Shown: positions 21,882-32,898, counted from the stretch's first letter. The stretch: 47,165 bases of DNA from Phallus indusiatus (GCA_027605045.1 JAQFWX010000196.1:1-47165), one strand, 5' to 3'. The notes: generated by a model not told the origin, from the letters alone. Numbers and translations: made by a program.

Positions 21882-22493
21882 TGTCGGATGGATCATTAAA
21901 CCCTCAAGATGTTGAGGTGTTCGCATGGCTCAAACGAGTCACACGTACTCGTGAAGTACGTGCCAAGTTCCTCGAGAAGGCGGCTGAGTGCCTCCTCGAC
22001 CCCGCACTTACTGTGTGGGAAGAAGTTCTCGGTGGTAAGGGTAATTCCTCCACCCACCTGCCTTCCACGCTTATGGAAGGCTACACTCGTTCCTTCGAGT
22101 GCAAATCCCCTCCTCCATTACCATAGAGGAGGTGATTCGCTCCATGCATGCCAATGGAGCGACGACAAGACGCGTCACTGAGGTGATCGCGCCCCTTCTC
22201 CAACGATACGCCAATGGAGAAGATGTCAATCGCATCGCGCATGACTATCGCGTGCGCCGTGGACTGGATCGTCCAACAAAAAGGCGCGTACGACTCAGTC
22301 GTCCGCCCCCGCCGTCCATGCGTCGGCTTCACCTGCCAGCATCGTGGCAGGCCAGCCTAACAAGGTCTACTCCCCGTCCGTCCCAATTCAGATGACGGAC
22401 GAGGAATTGTTAAGGCCCCCTGAGGACCTTGACGCGCCGCATCCGAGTGCCTCGGAGAGCATGGAGATTGACTACAGCAATCCCTCTGACTGA
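21881..22493 (+). pseudogene. Ty3 accessory ORF4, overlaps ORF3, frameshifted
   Basis: Its ATG shares one base with the ORF3 stop (TAATG), a layout seen in termination-reinitiation translation. The first frame runs to 22126. The sense reading then continues in another frame (about 22099-22300, helical, ITIEEVIRSMHANGATTRR) and finally in a third frame, which ends in an acidic tail (SASESMEIDYSNPSD) at 22493. Joined by eye it would be about 200 residues. No domain is recognised. It ends 52 bp before the polypurine tract. Confidence 0.55.
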
Positions 22494-22545
22494 TTACAGT
22501 CAGACGCCTCCTCTTCGCGATCCCATGACTTGGAGTCCAAGTCAC

Positions 22546-22555
22546 AAGGGGAGGA
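22546..22555 (+). other. Polypurine tract of the Ty3 element
   Basis: AAGGGGAGGA sits immediately before the TGTAACG start of the 3' LTR, where plus-strand DNA synthesis is primed in LTR retrotransposons. Confidence 0.88.
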
Positions 22556-22874
22556 TGTAACGGATCCACCGTATGCGGTGGATTGAGTATATGCCACTTG
22601 GGCATATGCAGAGGCGAAGCCCTCTGCAGTAATTACTATTAGTACTTCTAATAATAGAGGCGCTTAACGCCTCTGGCTCGCCGTGACGCGGCGAGCCATT
22701 ATGTAATAACTGTACATTAGTAGTAGTTACGCGCGTGCTGATTCAGCACGCGCATTTTGTTTTTACACCATAATAATACAGCACCCTTGGTCTGTTATAT
22801 TGGTGTGAGGACTACAGCGTGATAAAACTTGTGTACCGTACGCGGTACACTATAAAAAGTAACGAAGCGTTACA
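22556..22874 (+). mobile_element. Ty3 3' LTR, 319 bp
   Basis: It starts TGTAACG and ends CGTTACA, a perfect 7-bp inverted terminal pair, and follows the polypurine tract. It is built almost wholly of adjacent hairpins: 22564-22583, 22589-22607, 22607-22628, 22656-22674, 22675-22697, 22731-22753 and 22831-22850. A TATAAAAA box lies at 22851-22858. An earlier end at 22816 (GACTACA) was considered, but the longer end gives the better terminal match. Confidence 0.85.
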
Positions 22875-23346
22875 GATATATCTGGATCCTCATGAAGCGA
22901 TGGTACCCACAGGTGTTCACGAGCACACTTTACAATATCCACCGAAGTTGGTATTGTTTCGACCCGATGTACCCCCAAGCATGCGCCTGAGAGGTTTGCC
23001 AGAAGGTGTCTTACCCATCGAGACGCATAAGGAATCCCACGATTTGAAGTCAAAAACAGGGGTGAAGACTAGAATATACCGACAACAATTTGCTTTGACA
23101 CCCGCATACGCGTTCACCGATTATAAGTTGCAGAGGCAAACCATCAGCCCAGTGATCATTGATCTGGCTAAACCGCCTACTGGGAAGTTGAGCCAGTTCA
23201 ATGCATACGTAGCCCTTTCGAGGTCCAAAAGTAGAGAGCATGTGCGTTTGTTAAGAGATTTTGAGACCAAACTCATAACGGGCGAGATGGACGGAGATCT
23301 GAGGTACTTTGACGAGTGGCTTCTGAGAAAAGACTCCGTCACATAG
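22875..23346 (+). pseudogene. PIF1-like helicase, C-terminal remnant
   Basis: About 156 codons remain, open right up to the Ty3 LTR. The segment PAYAFTDYKLQRQTISPVII followed by FNAYVALSRSKSREHVRLL matches the last helicase motifs of PIF1/RecD-type superfamily 1 proteins of mushroom genomes, some of which belong to Helitrons. The usual GQT of that motif reads RQT here. The N-terminal motor (Walker A and B) is missing from the window, so this is a 5'-truncated copy. The stop is at 23344-23346. The retroelement may have landed inside it. Confidence 0.7.
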
Positions 23347-25032
23347 CTTTAAGGCAGTGTCGCGGCGATGTATCGTCTATATAGTGTGTTTAATGTCAAG
23401 ATAATAAGAGTTTGTACGTAGAAAGACATACTGTGATGAGATAACGACGGAAATTATTGTAGTAACGCCACCTAATATCGAAAGTAATGGTGCAGAAGGA
23501 CACTCCTGACAACTGCACGAGTTTTGAGCATCCGAGGTTGGACTCAGCCTCTGTTGATGACATCGTGCATGGTTTGACGACGACGATATGGGAGGCGTCA
23601 CACGTTAACCTTGAACGCGTAAGCAGTGAAAACAAATATGTACAAACAAGTGTCAGATGGAAGCAAATTGTACGGGGGTCCAGAGCCCTTGCTTCATGCA
23701 AGGGAATGTATGGGAATATGGTTCTAGCGAGTTTCTGACAAGATGAAGTTCTAAGATAAGATTGAGAGAAATGAAAAAAATGAAGGCTCAAAGAGAAGCT
23801 CGAAGTATGCAGTGATGTGGCAGAAGGTGAGAGACGATGGACGATAGTACAGCAACGGCACTTACCTGCTCTGCTGAATGCCCATGCTGTGTGCGACATG
23901 CTATGCAGCGTGAGAGATGCGTTGATGGGACGAAATTTCGTCAAGTCCATGAAATGTAGGGTAGACACCTGCAACTGCGCTCCCTAAACCTCCACGTATT
24001 TTTCCAGTCCCTAACTGACAAGAGCTTAGGAAGTGCATGGAAAGAGAGGGAAGGGACTAGGTTCACGTCTAGTAGGACGGAGGTCGAGGTGGATTCATCA
24101 TGTGAAACGCCCAACACAAAACAGACCAAGCACCAAGTGACCAAGTGACATGGCCGAATAGAGCTGTAGCAAGGAGACAAGCGCCATTATGATCAAACAA
24201 AATAGGGGGAGCAAGGGGATGAAAGATGACGAAAAAAAAGCCACAGAAAAAGGGAAAGGAAAGTCCTTTATGCCTGAAAAGGCAAGCGGTCAATCCTGAC
24301 CCCAAGACCCAGACGGACAACCCTATTCATGTGTCGATGGATACACCACCCGCCAGGAAGGAAAAACAGGGGAATGAAAAATGCCCGGAGATCAACCCTG
24401 CCAAAAAGTTCTACAACGTCGACTTTCATACTCATTTGTATGGAATGACCGGCCTCAATCTTTTTCTATATATGAAGAAGAGAAGCCTGTTGAGAGAACC
24501 ATCAGCATTCAAGGGGAACTCAACCACACTCTTTTTCCTCTGGATTCCTCAATGGACGAGAGGTGAACGGATCGGAACAGGTTGAACGTGCATGGATGGT
24601 GGAAGTTGAAGTGAAGAGAGGGTGGTCTGAGTTAGAAAAAAAAGTTAGCGATTAGCAGGCGATGGCTAGGAAGGCAAAATCCGAAACAATATATTTTCAA
24701 GCGTCTGTCGGAATCGTTTGACAATGGGTTGCGTCAGCTTGTGCGGCACTGGGCGTAGGAATCTGACTCAGATAAACTTTCGAAATAGAAACTGTCAAGT
24801 GCGTCATAGATTTTCATATTTCTCGCTCGGCTCGGCAACAGCTGTGGAAATGAATTCAGTGAACTTTTCATGCGGAGACTCAAATTTATCTGTTTTTTCA
24901 CAAACCACACACACCTCCGTCTTCAAAGTCCCTTTCTGCCTTTTCTGCTCGTTTTACTAACGGGGAGATTTCCGGATACATTCCTTCTGATCAGTATAAT
25001 CAGATTTTTGATGGTGAGACTCCTCAGATATT
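23347..25032. other. About 1.7 kb without a convincing gene
   Basis: Open frames exist (23396-23974 minus, 23487-23738 plus, 24226-24585 plus), but none shows a domain, good splice sites or a paralogue in the window. The stretch 24200-24300 is A/G-rich. Confidence 0.5.
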
Positions 25033-25039
25033 TATAAAT
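25033..25039 (+). promoter_or_regulatory. TATA box for the 25075 gene
   Basis: TATAAAT lies 36 bp before the start codon at 25075, in otherwise mixed sequence. Confidence 0.45.
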
Positions 25040-25074
25040 GGATTATCAATTAACTGATATGATAGCTCGCTCAG

Positions 25075-25947
25075 ATGTCTCCGGTGAACGATAAACAGAA
25101 CGACGACCCTATGATTCGATCTATCCCAACCCCCCTCCAGTCCACAACCAGACTTTCCAAAAAGGATGTCAAGACTGGAGATGTAGAAAACTCTCATTGC
25201 GCTAAACGTTCAGAAACGGCGTCGAATCCTAAACTCGTCTATGATACAATCATCAAGCAGGAGTTCAAAATACCAAAGAGTAACCGGGATGAAAACCTGT
25301 GCTTCGGGCCTTGGAACTCCTTACTTACAAGGATGTTTCCACCTCATGAGGGTTTTCAAGTTGCACCGCAATACGAGTCAGCTAACACATATGGAAATTA
25401 TTTCTGGACGGTTTTCTTCATTATTAAATACTACGGGACTGTGACCTGTGTTATCGAGGTTAAGCCCTCGGCTCACTATAACTTTCACAGGTTACGCATT
25501 GAAGCTTACAGAGAGACGAAGAGAAGAATGCAGATTTATCTTGACAATCAAGTTGCTCGAAAAACCTCAGCCATATATGGTTTATCGTGCATTGGTGATC
25601 GCTTCTTGGTAATCAAGTTAATCACGGAAACTCAAGAAATCAAACCCCGTCTTCATCGTTCAGCCACTGACATGGCGAAAGTCGCACCGATGCGGTGGTG
25701 GTGTCCAGTGATGACGAAAAAAGGCTGTACCAGGCTGGCTGCTTTGATGGATGCAGTCAGGGCATCGGCTCTTTGCGCTCCACCAATTATCAAAATTATT
25801 ACAATGGACTCCCTCCCAGACTCCCCCCCAGAAACCAACGATGAAGAAACCGACTCTGACGACGAAGAAAAAGGTAAAGGTGAAAATGATATAATGGACG
25901 TGGCAGTTGCGATGGGCAATGTATCCAATACAGAAAGTGAAGTTTAG
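25075..25947 (+). CDS. Unknown protein, possible PD-(D/E)XK fold, acidic tail (paralogue 1)
   Basis: A single exon of 290 codons starts at a clear ATG with a TATA box upstream. A disordered N-terminus is followed by FGPWNSLLTRMFPPHEGFQ, then VTCVIEVKPSAHY, a Lys/Arg-rich helix, IYGLSCIGDRFLVIKL, and an Asp/Glu-rich C-terminus. A beta strand with E-x-K after an N-terminal helix, then a helix and a strand, resembles PD-(D/E)XK nuclease-like folds; this is inference only. The neighbour at 26827 is a paralogue with the same blocks (GPWNELL, IVEIK, YIYGLSG). Subtelomeric tandem duplicates of this kind are often lineage-specific. Confidence 0.7.
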   Translation: MSPVNDKQNDDPMIRSIPTPLQSTTRLSKKDVKTGDVENSHCAKRSETASNPKLVYDTIIKQEFKIPKSNRDENLCFGPWNSLLTRMFPPHEGFQVAPQYESANTYGNYFWTVFFIIKYYGTVTCVIEVKPSAHYNFHRLRIEAYRETKRRMQIYLDNQVARKTSAIYGLSCIGDRFLVIKLITETQEIKPRLHRSATDMAKVAPMRWWCPVMTKKGCTRLAALMDAVRASALCAPPIIKIITMDSLPDSPPETNDEETDSDDEEKGKGENDIMDVAVAMGNVSNTESEV

Positions 25948-26826
25948 GGAGGGAGCTTGTGTTTGTATTCATGTCATTTTTTCCCGACTGTATTTGCATT
26001 TACTCGCTTTTTTTACTCAATTCATGTCCTCTTGAACGTTTGTTTGCGTAACTTTGTTTGTTTTTTGTTATGAAACGATGTGAAAACCAAGACAGGAAAG
26101 AAAAATAAGCCCATAAAAAGAAAGAAAAGAAGAAATAAGCGCAAAAGAAAAAGAAAAAGAAAGGGAACAAAGGAAAAGAAATAAACGACAAGCATCTTTA
26201 AGGCACGCTTTGCCAGCTTACATACAAATTCATGAAAAGTCCATTCTCATACGTAAGACAGGGAGACGGGCCGCAATGAGACGCAAGATGTGGGACGGTT
26301 AATTTCGTTTGCCCTCCCATCTTTCATTCTTTCATTCAGAAATGATTAAACATCTGAGAGGAGATGAAAATAAAGAAGAAGAAGAAGTAGTAGACCTAGG
26401 TTCCCACAAAAAACACAAAAAGAAGTCTCTTCGCGTAAGAGACTTGGCTGTCGAACTACACAATAGAGCTTTAGTAATTGTTCTCTGCTTGGGGGGGGGG
26501 GATGAATTAAATATATATTATTTTTCAACGATGGATTGATAGATAGAGATTAGAATGTGCTTTTTGATGTTACTCGATTATGATTATGACAATGTCGCCT
26601 CTGTACCCTTCTGCGCTCGAGTGGGTGGATCAACTGCTAAGCTGGATCAGCATAAATACATAAATAATCAGATTATATCAGATTATATATACACCCACAG
26701 AGAAAGTGCTTTGTTTACGAGGTACTTTTTTCCTACTTCCTCTCACCTCCCTCCCTCACTCTCCCTCTCCCTCACTCCCTGTTCTTTCAAGTGAAATCTC
26801 TTTCCATTTCCAAATCCAATCAAATT
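25948..26826. other. Intergenic, with purine tracts and TATA-rich upstream region
   Basis: 26090-26185 is an AAGAAA-rich purine tract. Near 26686 a TATATATA run lies about 135 bp before the next ATG. A GCTTACATACAAATTC string at about 26215-26230 recurs at 27997-28012. No gene is seen. Confidence 0.5.
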
Positions 26827-27683
26827 ATGTCCACCACCCCTCATGATTCTGATTCTGATTCTGATGACAATAACGAAACACCCCACAATAACGAAACACC
26901 CCAGCTGTACAGGCGATTTAATGCCACTACCATAACGTCATTTCAAAACGTACCCAAGGATACCCGTTATGAATGTGAATGGTACGGGCCCTGGAATGAA
27001 TTGCTGACATCAGTCTTTCAATCGTCCGAGGGTTTTCAATGCGCACCCCAGACCGCACCCCAGACTCAGGGACCTAATCGGAAACGCCCGAGTTTACGAT
27101 TTATTTTCTGACAAGGAACGCAGGTCGGATTCCTGCTTGCATCGTCGAGATTAAAACAGACGAGTATTATATGTCGAATAGGAAGCGCGTTGAAGCATAT
27201 AGACAGTTGAAGGGGAGGTTCGATCTATGCATCGAAGATGGACGTACTGCGGACACGTCTTACATATACGGACTGTCCGGTATCAGTACGAGATTTATGA
27301 TCATGCGGTTTGATACAAGGACGAGGGAAATTCTACCAGCGCTGGTTCAATTGGAGAATGGGTCTGTGAGGGCACGAAGACGGTGGTGGAAGGAAAACAG
27401 TTTATTCTGTAAACGAGGAATTCGTAGGCTGGAGGAACTGTTGAATAATGTGCGGAGCTCACTGTTGCCGGGTATAGAGCTGGAGATCGGTGAGGCGGGG
27501 TTATGGGCGGATTTACCGGACTCGGCATCGTCTTCTTCCTCTTCCTCTTCAAGCTCAGCCCAGTCTGCGATTCACGTCGATGTATCACCTTCCGGCTCTG
27601 AACCAGAACCAGATCACGAGTCGGACTTGGACTATCAGCCTAATGACACGGATTCCCAGTCATCTGCGTATTCGTCTGATTGA
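26827..27683 (+). pseudogene. Paralogue 2 of the 25075 gene, frameshifted
   Basis: The ATG at 26827 begins a Ser/Asp-rich N-terminus, then YGPWNELLTSVFQSSEGFQ, matching paralogue 1. The frame stops at 27111. The expected middle block (IPACIVEIKTDEYY) is readable in another frame from about 27125 and runs to 27683 through YIYGLSGISTRFMIMRF and an acidic, Ser-rich tail. At least one frame change at about 27060-27125 separates the halves. The homologous core would otherwise be complete, so this is either a recent pseudogene or a sequencing error. Confidence 0.7.
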
Positions 27684-27995
27684 TACTTGACCTTGTCTAG
27701 CCTAGTAGTAAGTTATTCTATTGCAGTCACTTTTGTCGCTGATCCTGATTGTGTTAGGAACTTTCCCTTTCTTTTCTTTTTTTCAGGATTCACAGTCGTT
27801 GATAGATCAAGATTGCCACTTTTGTATGTATTATCCTGAATTTTTATTTTATTTTATTTTTTTCTTTAAAAAATCTATATTATAAAGGGGCACACACGAG
27901 CGTGTTAATTTAAAATTTAATTAATGAATCCAATGAAAAACCAGGAACCTGGTATGGTAGGGCAGAGAAGACCCCTTGTGAACGTGAGCGCTAGT

Positions 27996-28040
27996 TGCTT
28001 ACATACAAATTCTGGGTGCTATGACATTTGTATGTAAGCA
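27996..28040. repeat. Perfect 15-bp inverted repeat, 15-nt loop
   Basis: TGCTTACATACAAAT (27996-28010) pairs exactly with ATTTGTATGTAAGCA (28026-28040). The arm sequence also occurs alone about 1.8 kb upstream (26215-26230). It could be a terminator-like hairpin or ends of a short element. Confidence 0.8.
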
Positions 28041-28122
28041 GGCAATTGTGACCCAACATGTCACATGTCACCATAATTTTCATGTGATGTGTGACGACGC
28101 GTACATACTATTTTTAGGTAGT

Positions 28123-28170
28123 GACCGGCCGGCCATCACATCAAATTTAATCTCCATGCCGGCCGGCCGA
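28123..28170. repeat. Inverted GGCCGGCC pair
   Basis: Two CCGGCCGGC blocks flank a roughly 25-bp AT-rich spacer in near-inverted orientation. It is GC-rich within an AT-rich area. The role is unknown. Confidence 0.6.
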
Positions 28171-28649
28171 CATGCAGTCTGTTTTTCTGTATTTCTGTAC
28201 TCACATGCGTTGTGTGTGGGCAACAGTATTTTTCAGTCTTTTTTTTTTTTTAAGAAGATGAATAGATAAATAAATCAATAAATAAACAAATAAAAAAGAT
28301 ATTTAGAATAATTTTAATTTTTTCTTTACATGAAAGTGTTCCGTGACACTGTGATGCTGTGACGCCATTGTCCGCTGTGGATGCCGGCTGAGTTTAAATT
28401 CGGGTATTTTTTATTTTTTTTTTCACCAGTCCACCACCTACTCTGGTTCAACATCCAGCCCCCAGTCGAATCATTTGACATCCACCAAGGCCATCCATCC
28501 ATCCATCCACCATCTATGCAGCTTGAAGCCTAGAGTGCTCTTCTCTTCGTTAGAGAAGCCTCAAGGTGGAGGGTAACTGGATTGGACGGGCGTCGATCGT
28601 TTCGACTGCTCTCCGATCGAGTGTTTGCAGGTGGGAGCAAGACCCTAAT

Positions 28650-29100
28650 ATTACGAACACACACATGGGGTAGGTAAGGTAAGGTAGGTTTAAATTCCGG
28701 ATATCAAGTCGAGTCGAGTTAGTCGAGTGGCAGGACGCGTCCACTAGGTTTTGTGTATATTAGGTGAGTTTAGGTGAGTACACGCTCCTCCCCCTCTTTT
28801 TACCAAAGGTAAGGTAAGGTGAGTGCACGTATTTTCTTTTCTTTTCTTAGATAAGAAAAAGAGGTAAAGTAGATCCATTCATTCTCTAGGTGAGCGAGTA
28901 CCCCACGTACGGACGCGTGTTCTCGAGCGAGTTGAAGGTAAGTAAGGTGAGTAAGGCGAGTGCGTGTGCATGTGTGCAACACCGCTCTACCGAGTAAGGT
29001 GAGTTATTACGGACGGACGCGTCCTCTCCTCTCCGCGAGTTGAAGGTGTATACATTAGAGTAAGTACGCCTCCTTTTTTTTCGGCTCAAGGTAAGTAGTA
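28650..29100. repeat. GGTAAGGTGAGT-type low-complexity repeats
   Basis: Many irregular copies of GGTAAG/GGTGAGT are present. A longer unit (TACGGACGCGT...CGAGTTGAAGGT) appears at about 28905-28940 and 29010-29050. GGTAAG resembles a splice donor, but there is no coding frame around it. Confidence 0.6.
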
Positions 29101-29244
29101 ATAATATAAATAAATAATTAGAAAATAAATACTTTGTATATAAAAAATAATAAATAAATAAATAAACAAGCGAGAAATCGCACGAGAAAATCCCACGGGA
29201 TACCCGCTACGCCCGAACCCCTCAGCTGGGCGCGAATAACCCCT

Positions 29245-29268
29245 TAGTGTGAGCTGAGTAGCCCTATA
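29245..29268 (+). mobile_element. LTR terminus relic
   Basis: GTGTGAGCTGAGTAGCCCTA matches the 3' end of the 6590-6987 solo LTR family (also 13895-13916). The rest of the LTR is not recognisable. Confidence 0.6.
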
Positions 29269-32200
29269 TATATATTCCCTTACTTGCACATCTGCATACA
29301 ATATTTCTTATTCCCTCACTTGCACACCTGCATACGATATTTCTTAGTTGTTGCATTTGTTGTTTGTGTTTTGTTTATGTTGGTTCCACATCAGCGCATA
29401 CATACAGCTCTCATTTCCCATACACCCGCATTCTCTTTTTCACCCTCTATTTGAAAACAGCACCAGGACCCGCTCCACGATAGACTAACCGACCTCAAAA
29501 CAAATATCTAGTTGTAGTCCAATCATTTATAGCCGATACATTTAGCTATATAGTTCGGATAGTTACAGCAAGCTCTGAGCTGGTAGAAAGTCAGAAGGAA
29601 CTCCTGGACAGAAGCTTTTATCAAACAATGCTCCTTCACCATCATCATCCACCACTTGAAGGCTATCATTTCCTACTTCAATTCATTACCTCTTATTTGC
29701 CCCCCCTTCTTCTCCTTCTAATCCATAGCCCCACGTAATCATTTCAAATTCATATTTATATTATGGTTCTCTTCTTTCATATAAAACTGGGATGGTGGAC
29801 GAAGTTGGGGCTGAAAATATATAGTTGTATTGAATACTGATTATATATAAAAGCGAACACTTACCAATTGGTAATTGTTAAAACCAAGGACAAGACTAGA
29901 AAAGTGTTCTTGTCTTATCTGCAGTTCATTGGACTGGTTCAGTAATTCCTTCAAATCAAAAACTAACTGATTTAAATTAGAGTCTGGCTTTCCATTCGAC
30001 ATTCCATCCCCATCTTGACTCATTACGGAGTTGAGCAGCAGAATGTGGCATCAAGTAATGGCACATTTCGATATATGGCTAGTCAGTATAACTGTTCTCT
30101 AGCCAAACAAACATGAAAATACATTACTTATGAGAAAGGGAAAACATTACCTACAATACTTCATCTAATGTTATTTCCTTGTCCGACCCTGGAAACTTTG
30201 AAGAGAATACAGAAGTTGTGATATGGAACCACACATATAAATATACCTTTTTCTTAACGAAGTTGAAATTCTTGAAATTTTTCAAAATATCCTCAACGAT
30301 TATCCTTGGTATATCGCTATATGTGATTTCATTGTTTCTGAGAGGAATGAGTTTGGATAAAGTGAAAGGAAATGTCATCCGTACTTGATATTTATTAACA
30401 ACTTCTTGAAACTCTCTCCGTATTGTCCTAGATACTCATGATTTAGTCACTTGCTTTTGTAAAAGAGCATTAGGGAGCGAACTTACTTCTAGACACCACA
30501 AAGTACCTGTCAATGAAACTAACAAGTTTGAAAGTATTTTTTCAATGTTGGCCATTATTTTATATACCAAGCCTTTGACCACTGTACAGTGACTGGTATC
30601 TTCAAACGTAACGGAAGTTGTCAACCCATGGGCAGTTGCCTGGTAAAAAGAAACAAATGTCTGAATGGGTGAAATGAAATTATCGTAACTGTATTTGATT
30701 TGGTCCATGGCCAACATTGTTAAGGAATGTTGTCATTGAATCATATCGCATAATAACAATCTGTGTGCCCAAAGCACACAGTCTAAAAAGACGCATCTTA
30801 ATAGAGATCCAGATTGTTTTGGTTGACAGTGTGGTAATTAGAATGATACTAAAATTGTCTGTCAAAGATATCCAGACCTATCAACTAATAAAACTGGTCA
30901 AGGAGTAGAGACTTGATTAGTATAAATATTAAAGATAATAGTGCTATCATCCAAGTCAAGTAAATCATCAATATCTTTATTGAACTTATTCTACAGAGTG
31001 TATTAGCTAGAGATACAAAGGACAAAGGTATCAATGCTATTAGCTAAGGTTTGGAGAATCTCTTGGCAGTCCTTCTACATCTGTAAGAGTAAGTGATACT
31101 GTTATAATAGATGCAGTACTATTCAAAACTCTATTTATTATTGATAAGTTAATCTATGTTGAAGGAGATACTGGGTTTGAGAATGGGAGAATGAGTATAT
31201 AGTAATTTTAATATAACCTCAAGCTCACCTACTCTACCTATTGCTTAGTATAGATAAATAAATCAGTCCAAAAGCTTTATTTATGTCTTATTAATCTATC
31301 TTAGCAAGATAATCCTACAAAGTCAAAGATGATATATCAATCTTAAAGTATATACATATATATTACATATTTAACTTATTCAGTATTAACCTGATACTCA
31401 GTTAAGGACAGTGATAAAGCATCTAATGAGACCAGCATTCAACTTATTCATCCTCCTGATACATTGTAAGAGAGTGGTAATATATATACCAGTCATTTTA
31501 TCTTTTGCCAATTACAATTACCTTCTTTTACAATTAAACTTTTCTCTCTTTCCATTGTATGTATATAAAAACTTACCTTTAATTTAGTGTTTACAGGAGG
31601 GTCTTCCTTAAGTTTCTACATCATTCTATGTGTTTTTATGGTTCTGAGCCCAAATTTATCATTATTCTTATATCCTCTAATAGCATATCTATTGTTTTAT
31701 CTGAGGTAACATCAAGAGTAATATCCTCCAAAGGTCTCAAAGAAAAGAATGCTGAAGAGGTAAAGGGAGTCATATAAAAAATGGTTATATATGAATGAGG
31801 ATAATGACTGACTTGATTCTCTATATGCAAAACATTGCATATGTGTATAATTTCATCTTAAGAATTTACATATCAGAAGGTGTTGTGACTGTTGATGCAT
31901 ATGAACAATCAGATGTGAACTGAAATTGCTCTGTTTTGAATTAATCTTCTGTAAAATTCTATTGGTGTTCTAGAAATTGTTTAGTTTAATAGTGCTAGTG
32001 TTAAATCCTCCCTTGAATGATACTAGTCTCACTCTATTTTGATAGTGTTTTGAGACCTTAGTGCTATACATATCCTGGTTGAATGATTATTATTACACAA
32101 ATAAATATACACCAACTAAACATTGAAGGGATAACATCATTAAGTGATGAAGATAGGGAGAAAAAAAACAGTAACATACAAGGCTACAGTACTACAATAG

Positions 32201-32898
32201 TGAATCAGGTGTAGGAAGCTGAGAAAGGGAAATGTAGAAATGTGATAATATATGAAAAGACTTTGATTCAGGTTGATTGAAAGACAGGGTAATGAGAGCA
32301 GGAACATATAATGCAAACCGGAAGGTTAAAATGGAGAGCTTTAAATGATGACTAGGAAATAGGAAGATGGCGGTGTTCTGTTGACATGATGCTGATGAGG
32401 GTTGGGAGTCCTATGAGAACATTGGGAAGGGATGCTGTTATGGTGAGAGGCGAAGGTAGGCTACGGCACAGGAGCTTTCAATGACAATGATGACAGTAAT
32501 GAGGACAGGGGCCAAAGGATCAGACAAAGAGATGGAGACTGACGGTCATCGTTTCATCATTCAACACCCCATTCTCCCAAGAAAATCCACAAGTTGGATT
32601 AGGGTCATAACTCCTATATTACATCTGGCGTAGAAAGAAAAGAACAATCAGATGAAGCAATACTTGAAAGGACCGAACAGCATCCATAAGCTAAAAGGTA
32701 ATTCAGACTCAGCAGTGGATGTTTACATGTTGAACATTAAAGGTTTGTATGAAATACGACAGAGATGGCGTTAAGTTCTCGCTTATCATTACAACTCTTG
32801 AGCCAATGACATATCGAGCCCGTGCTTTCTCATCTCTTTCAAACCAACACGCGTATGTAGTAGAGATGCGATATGAACAGAACTTAGCAACATGCGTA
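29269..32898. other. AT-rich region, no confirmed gene
   Basis: About 3.6 kb is low in GC and lacks long open frames. Minus-strand fragments between 30717 and 29841 read protein-like, for example a frame with FPFTLSKLIPLRNNEITY, a possible intron at about 30205-30255, and another short exon starting at 30023. They could be a decayed multi-exon gene; no family is recognised. 31000-32850 shows nothing. The composition suggests old, mutated mobile DNA. Confidence 0.45.

Larger units (their letters stand above)
14520..22874 (+). mobile_element. Ty3/gypsy chromodomain retrotransposon, 5' LTR missing
   Basis: Order is gag, zinc knuckle, aspartic protease, RT, RNase H, integrase, chromodomain, two extra ORFs, polypurine tract and 3' LTR. 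The order PR-RT-RH-IN and the C-terminal chromodomain place it among the chromoviruses (family knowledge). No LTR or primer-binding site precedes gag; the satellite at 13920-14498 abuts it. The element is therefore truncated or rearranged at its 5' end, and no target duplication can be paired. Reading frames shift at least seven times, mostly by one base. The whole element is dense in short perfect hairpins (see findings). Confidence 0.95.

Noticed and set aside
14536..22605. Numerous minus-strand ORFs within the Ty3 element
   Set aside because: Antisense shadows of GC-balanced coding sequence; no motifs.
22812..22874. LTR end at 22816 (GACTACA)
   Set aside because: The later end CGTTACA pairs perfectly with the TGTAACG start, and LTR-type hairpins continue to about 22873.
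23396..23974. 192-codon minus-strand ORF
   Set aside because: No domain, no paralogue, non-standard start and Ser/His/Leu-rich composition.
24226..24585. 119-codon plus-strand ORF
   Set aside because: Low-complexity Lys-rich start and no similarity to neighbours.
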